From contig JABWBL010000126.1 in assembly GCA_013360535.1 (NCBI GenBank), positions 1 to 8,268 on the forward strand: DNA of 8,268 bases, given 5' to 3'. Within the stretch, counting starts at the first letter, position 1. Every line of letters starts with the position of its first letter. The translations under genes and the position numbers were made by a program. This stretch comes from Planctomycetaceae bacterium. Lineage in GTDB: Bacteria; Planctomycetota; UBA1135; GCA-002686595. The notes beneath the pieces are model-generated. The model saw nothing but the letters and a program-made list of their open reading frames with translations, was not told the DNA's origin and did no database searches. Positions 7,767 through 8,268 of this stretch are shown piece after piece.

Positions 7767-8105
7767 ATGGGCACGTTCGAGTCGAGCGCCGACAGCACCT
7801 CACGGCTGTTGCGCCCGCTCTCCGTCGCCATGCGACGTGAAGAGCTCTACTCCGAGGCCCGCGACATGATCGCGGACCTCGGGGGCTGGAAGCTCGTGCG
7901 CGAGGACGGCCAGGCCTGCGTGCTCGAAGTCGAGCGCTCCGGTGGCCTCGTCGGCGGAAGCGCTCGCATCACGCTCGCCGTCACCGGCCCTGACGGCCTT
8001 CCCTCCGCGACGCTTTCGCTCAAGGTCACCACGTCGGGACTGTTCGGCAATCCCAAGGCGATCGTGCGCGAGTTCATGGAGCCCTTCACGCGCCGCGTCT
8101 GCTGA
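7767..8105 (+). CDS. Hypothetical protein, 112 residues
   Basis: I do not recognise this family. The ATG at 7767 has GAGGGG eight bases upstream, the best ribosome binding site in this part of the window, and the gene starts 27 bases after rpsT, so it probably belongs to that operon. There is no signal peptide or membrane span. Residues 20-65 alternate as MRREELYSEARDMIADLGGW (22-41), a probable helix, then strand-like stretches (KLVRED, ACVLEVERS, ARITLAVTG). Residues 80-100 read SATLSLKVTTSGLFGNPKAI, and the C-terminus FMEPFTRRVC looks helical. A helix, a beta-sheet and a closing helix suggest a small alpha/beta fold, perhaps like SRPBCC or DUF1499 proteins, but this is only a guess. Codon use matches the neighbouring genes. 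Confidence 0.75.
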   Translation: MGTFESSADSTSRLLRPLSVAMRREELYSEARDMIADLGGWKLVREDGQACVLEVERSGGLVGGSARITLAVTGPDGLPSATLSLKVTTSGLFGNPKAIVREFMEPFTRRVC

Positions 8106-8125
8106 CGCTTCCGCTCCTGCCGCGT

Positions 8126-8268
8126 GTGCGCTGGACGCGTGAGGCGTCGAGCCTGAGTCAGGAGCGCGCCGCGTCGGGCCGCCCCTTGGACAGCGCGGAG
8201 TGGAGCGCGCGGGCGAGCGAGGACCCGGAGCTCGCTGGGCGGGCGGAGAGGCGCAGGGACTCGAAGGC
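8126..8268 (+). CDS. Possible start of an unidentified gene (runs off window)
   Basis: A GTG at 8126 opens a frame that stays open to the edge, giving about 47 residues, hydrophilic and charged (for example PLDSAEWSARASEDPELAGR). First codon positions are purine- and G-rich, as in the genes around it, which favours this strand. There is no Shine-Dalgarno. A minus-strand frame through the same bases, ending at a stop at 8158-8160 and reading ARALHSALSKGRPDAARS at its end, is also open and could instead be the 3' end of a convergent gene. Third codon positions coincide in the two frames, so base bias cannot decide firmly. No family is recognisable. Confidence 0.28.
   Translation, partial: MRWTREASSLSQERAASGRPLDSAEWSARASEDPELAGRAERRRDSK

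Noticed and set aside
8130..8152. Terminator hairpin after the 112-residue gene
   Set aside because: GACGC/GCGTC with a 5-base loop gives only five clean pairs and there is no T-run on either strand.

Overview
The window is ordinary, very GC-rich bacterial chromosome. Third codon positions are almost all G or C, so long spurious frames lie opposite most genes. A signal-peptide porin and a lipobox protein point to a Gram-negative cell with an outer membrane. Shine-Dalgarno sequences are weak or absent, and GTG and TTG starts occur. The mix of an OprO/P-type porin, SD-poor starts and a TPR gene in front of rpsT would suit a Planctomycetota-like lineage, but that is inference; no 16S or other phylogenetic marker is present.

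Layout. Positions 1-1797 (minus) hold most of a DUF255/YyaL thioredoxin-domain gene whose 3' end leaves the window. Positions 1998-3068 (minus) encode a porin with a strong intrinsic terminator behind it and a long leader in front. Positions 3431-5946 form a minus-strand run concerned with translation and cofactors: def (peptide deformylase), ribF (riboflavin kinase/FAD synthetase), then a good sigma70-like promoter just past ribF, tRNA-Phe(GAA), a DUF971 protein and arfB (ribosome rescue hydrolase). From 6117 the plus strand carries a TPR protein, rpsT (ribosomal protein S20) three bases later, and an unrecognised 112-residue protein. The last 160 bases hold an ambiguous open frame.

How the genes fit together. 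Def removes the formyl group from new proteins, ArfB frees stalled ribosomes, tRNA-Phe and S20 belong to the translation machinery, and RibF makes FMN and FAD. The tRNA appears to lead a transcript that continues into DUF971 and arfB. The region at 5947-6116 separates two divergent units, def-ribF leftward and TPR-rpsT rightward.

I see no mobile element, CRISPR array, phage gene, toxin-antitoxin pair or defence system, and no convincing new system. The most notable points are the tRNA-headed mRNA, the structured porin leader, the TPR-rpsT coupling, the lipobox on the DUF255 protein, and the 112-residue protein of unknown family.
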